Source: Microcaldota archaeon
Lineage (GTDB): Archaea > Micrarchaeota > Micrarchaeia > CABMEP01
Assembly: GCA_026413625.1 (NCBI GenBank)
Contig: JAOAKO010000001.1
Span: 36,977 to 86,556, forward strand
Reading direction: 5' to 3'
Length of the DNA: 49,580 nucleotides
Shown here: in pieces, positions 46,920-49,580 of the stretch
Layout: the number at the start of each line of letters is the position of its first letter
Numbering within the stretch: the first letter of the stretch is position 1
Made by a program: the position numbers and the translations under genes
The notes under the pieces: generated by a model
Database searches by the model: none
What the model was told of the DNA's origin: nothing
Seen by the model: the letters and a program-made list of their open reading frames with translations, nothing else

Positions 46920-47738
46920 ATGGGCATAGAACCGAAACCTTTTGTCAAATGGGCAGGTGGAAAAAGACAGCTGTTAGACAAATTGGTATCCAATTTACCT
47001 GAGAATTTTAATAATTATCATGAATTTTTCTTAGGTGGTGGTGCATTATATTTTAAATTATATAGTCTTGGTTTAATTAAAAAGGCTTATCTTAACGATG
47101 CAAATGAAGAGTTAATCAACTCTTACAGAGTTATTCAGAAAAACGTTTATGAACTTATAGAAGAATTAAAAAAACCACATTATATAAATGATGCTATTGC
47201 TTACTATAAAATAAGGGGTTTAATTATTGAAGATAAGGTGTTAAGAGCTGCAAGATTTATTTATCTTAATAAGACTGCATATAACGGTTTATATCGAGTG
47301 AATAAACAGGGAAAATTTAACGTTCCATTCGGGAAATATAAAAATCCAAAAATTTTAGATGAAGATAATTTAATTGCAGTTTCTGAGGCACTTAAACCTG
47401 CAGTCTTAATGGCAGTAGATTTTTCAGAAGTGTTAAAGTATGCTAAAAAAGATGACTTTGCGTATTTTGATCCGCCATATTATCCGTTAACAGCTACAGC
47501 TAACTTTACAAGTTATACTTCAAATGACTTTTCGCCAAAGGATCAGGAAAGATTAAAAGAAACTGTCGATTTATTGACTGTAATAGGAGTCAAAGTGATG
47601 GTAAGCAATTCTTATACTGATTTTATAACTCAGCTTTATAAAAATTATAAACAGGTAGAAGTATTTGCAAAAAGGGCAATAAGCTGTAAAGCAGAAAGCA
47701 GAGGAAAAGTTGCGGAAGTTGTACTAATGAACTGGTGA
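46920..47738 (+). CDS. Dam/DpnM-like DNA adenine methyltransferase (D12 class)
   Basis: PFVKWAGGKRQLLDKL, FLGGGALYF, FAYFDPPYYPL. Confidence 0.95.
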   Translation: MGIEPKPFVKWAGGKRQLLDKLVSNLPENFNNYHEFFLGGGALYFKLYSLGLIKKAYLNDANEELINSYRVIQKNVYELIEELKKPHYINDAIAYYKIRGLIIEDKVLRAARFIYLNKTAYNGLYRVNKQGKFNVPFGKYKNPKILDEDNLIAVSEALKPAVLMAVDFSEVLKYAKKDDFAYFDPPYYPLTATANFTSYTSNDFSPKDQERLKETVDLLTVIGVKVMVSNSYTDFITQLYKNYKQVEVFAKRAISCKAESRGKVAEVVLMNW

Positions 47739-47742
47739 AAAA

Positions 47743-48582
47743 ATGAAATATAATGAACTGGGTTATCCTTCTGAAGAAGCTTATTTCAATGATTTTTTCA
47801 ATAGCTTACTAGTATCAAACCGAGATGCGGCATTTTTTGTTAATTGGGAAAAAGTTTTCTCTCATGTTATGGCTCATTTAGAAGAGATTTCTTTATTAAA
47901 TTGCCTCGTAAACATAAAGGATTATAATGAAAGGAAATTAAGACTAGAATCCATACTTAAAAAATATCCAAAAACGCGTCAAATACTGCCATTAATTATT
48001 GCAACTAGAGAAAATAATCTTGATTTGATTAGATTTTCAAAAGAAGGATCGGTCTCTTTCTTATCGCTAGACTTTAATAAGTCAAATTTAAGTGATGTAA
48101 TTCAATTTTGTGAAGAATCTGGAATTATTGAATTGTTAGGAAGAATAAAAGACCTATACTCATATTTAACTGGCGTAGAGGTAGGGATGGATACAAATGC
48201 AAGAAAAAATCGATCAGGTTTTGCGTATGAGGATTTAGTTTTTAAGCACTTAAAGAAGAAAGGGATAGACATAAGAAAAACAGAGGGAATATTTGAATTT
48301 GAGCGTTCGAAGAAACCGGATTTTGTGATATATAAAGATAATAAAATTGTTGCGGTTGTTGAGGTTTTCTTCGCTGGAGTTGGGAGTAAACCACTCGAAA
48401 CAATCCAGAGTTTCATAAATCTACAAAAAGCAGTTAAAGAAAAAAATATTAAATTCATATTTATTACAGACGGTCCGGTGTGGCAAACTAAACAAGAGGA
48501 AAGAAAACGTGCACTTGAAAAGTTAGATTATCCTTTAAATCTTAGATTGGCATCAAATTGTCTAAGGAAGATATTATGTTAG
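47743..48582 (+). CDS. DpnII/MboI-family type II restriction endonuclease
   Basis: GVEVGMDTNARKNRSGFAYEDLV and KKPDFVIYKDNKIVAVVEVFFAG; adjacent to a Dam-like methyltransferase. Confidence 0.85.
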   Translation: MKYNELGYPSEEAYFNDFFNSLLVSNRDAAFFVNWEKVFSHVMAHLEEISLLNCLVNIKDYNERKLRLESILKKYPKTRQILPLIIATRENNLDLIRFSKEGSVSFLSLDFNKSNLSDVIQFCEESGIIELLGRIKDLYSYLTGVEVGMDTNARKNRSGFAYEDLVFKHLKKKGIDIRKTEGIFEFERSKKPDFVIYKDNKIVAVVEVFFAGVGSKPLETIQSFINLQKAVKEKNIKFIFITDGPVWQTKQEERKRALEKLDYPLNLRLASNCLRKILC

Positions 48583-49475
48583 AAATTACTGAAAAAGACT
48601 ATGTAAACTTTATAGAAGGACACAAAGAAGTAATTATTGAAAACTCAGTTCTTGAAATTGGTAAAAAATGGGAAATCAAACAATTACAACCTAAAGATTT
48701 TAAATTAGAAACTACTACAGTATGGTCTTTTCCTGAACGAGGTATATGGGCCACCCATTATTTAAATAATAAATATAGGGGAAATTGGGCACCACAAGTT
48801 CCAAGAAACATAATTCTAAGATACAGCAAGGAAGGAGATACTGTTCTCGATGCCTTTTCTGGAAGTGGAACTACTGCCATAGAATGTGTCTTAACAAATA
48901 GGAATAGTATCTCAGTTGATGTAAATAAAGAAGCGTGTTTCTTAACGATGGATCGTATTCAATTTAGAAAACAATATGATGAATTCACTAACACGATACA
49001 TAAAGTATTCTGCGGAGATGCACGAAATTTGAAAAAAATAGGGGACGAAATGATTGATTTAATTGCAACGCATCCGCCATATGCGAATATTATTTCTTAT
49101 ACACAAAAATCAAAAGAGAAAGTGGATGGAGATCTCTCAAAAGTTACTTCTATCAATGAATTTGCTAAAGAAATGGAAAAGGTTGCAAAAGAATTCTATA
49201 GAGTATTAAAACCAGGTAAATACTGTGCGATTTTAATGGGCGATACAAGAAGGCACGGTCATTTTGTGCCCGTGACTGTAAAAGTTTTACAATCCTTTTT
49301 AAATGCGGGTTTTATTCTCAAGGAAGATGTTATAAAACTTCAACATAAGATGTTCGGAACAATAAAATGGAGAAAGCGTAATAATAACTTTTTACTGATT
49401 GCTCATGAACATTTGTTTATTTTCAGAAAACCTGAAAAAGGAGAGAGTTTAAGTAAGTTTAAAGAAATCATATGA
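48576..49475 (+). CDS. DNA methyltransferase (N4/N6), second RM methylase
   Basis: VLDAFSGSGTTAIE motif I, IATHPPYANIISYT motif IV; ATG at 48576 overlaps the end of the endonuclease gene. Confidence 0.85.
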   Translation: MLEITEKDYVNFIEGHKEVIIENSVLEIGKKWEIKQLQPKDFKLETTTVWSFPERGIWATHYLNNKYRGNWAPQVPRNIILRYSKEGDTVLDAFSGSGTTAIECVLTNRNSISVDVNKEACFLTMDRIQFRKQYDEFTNTIHKVFCGDARNLKKIGDEMIDLIATHPPYANIISYTQKSKEKVDGDLSKVTSINEFAKEMEKVAKEFYRVLKPGKYCAILMGDTRRHGHFVPVTVKVLQSFLNAGFILKEDVIKLQHKMFGTIKWRKRNNNFLLIAHEHLFIFRKPEKGESLSKFKEII

Positions 49476-49580
49476 ATCCGTGTTTATTTTTGTTAATCGG
49501 CAGTGCTCTAAAAAGTTGTTAATAAAAGCGGATTATAATAAATATTCGAACTTTAGAAAAGTTTAAATATATTATAAGTG

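Noticed and set aside
41375-49514. 12-mer gtgctctaaaaa at about 41375 and about 49503 as possible island boundary repeats
   Set aside because: A 12-mer match is expected many times by chance in 50 kb, and flanks do not extend the match.

Overview
The window looks archaeal, possibly DPANN-like (inference from leaderless BRE/TATA promoters, DUF2207/LemA, SpeD, ThpR and FtsZ). It is densely coding, with no rRNA, tRNA or CRISPR array that I could recognise. Recognisable content: a truncated Lhr-type helicase, a class II (B12) ribonucleotide reductase with NrdR, FtsZ, a MurG-like glycosyltransferase, ThpR, an FNR-like oxidoreductase, a serine recombinase, an MgtA-like P-type ATPase, a DUF378 protein, a CYTH-like protein, a DUF2207 membrane protein, a B12-binding radical SAM protein, a TraB/TIKI-like protein, a GH114-like secreted hydrolase, two orphan Cas4-like PD-(D/E)XK proteins, a large Cys-rich surface protein, a DEAD-box helicase, a GH57-like protein, a SpeD homologue, a sigma-r4-like HTH protein, a LemA fusion, a HAD phosphatase and a DpnII-like restriction-modification (RM) cassette. 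The points most worth a second look are: (i) a pair of NrdR-box-like palindromes exactly 32 bp apart upstream of nrdJ; (ii) an uncharacterised 15.9-22.2 kb cluster of membrane coiled-coil proteins with a degenerate receiver-like protein; (iii) a SpeD homologue with a substituted catalytic-site residue; (iv) four uncharacterised genes sharing a phase-identical leaderless promoter; (v) an RM cassette with an unusual second methyltransferase. All calls are from reading the sequence; no database search was run.
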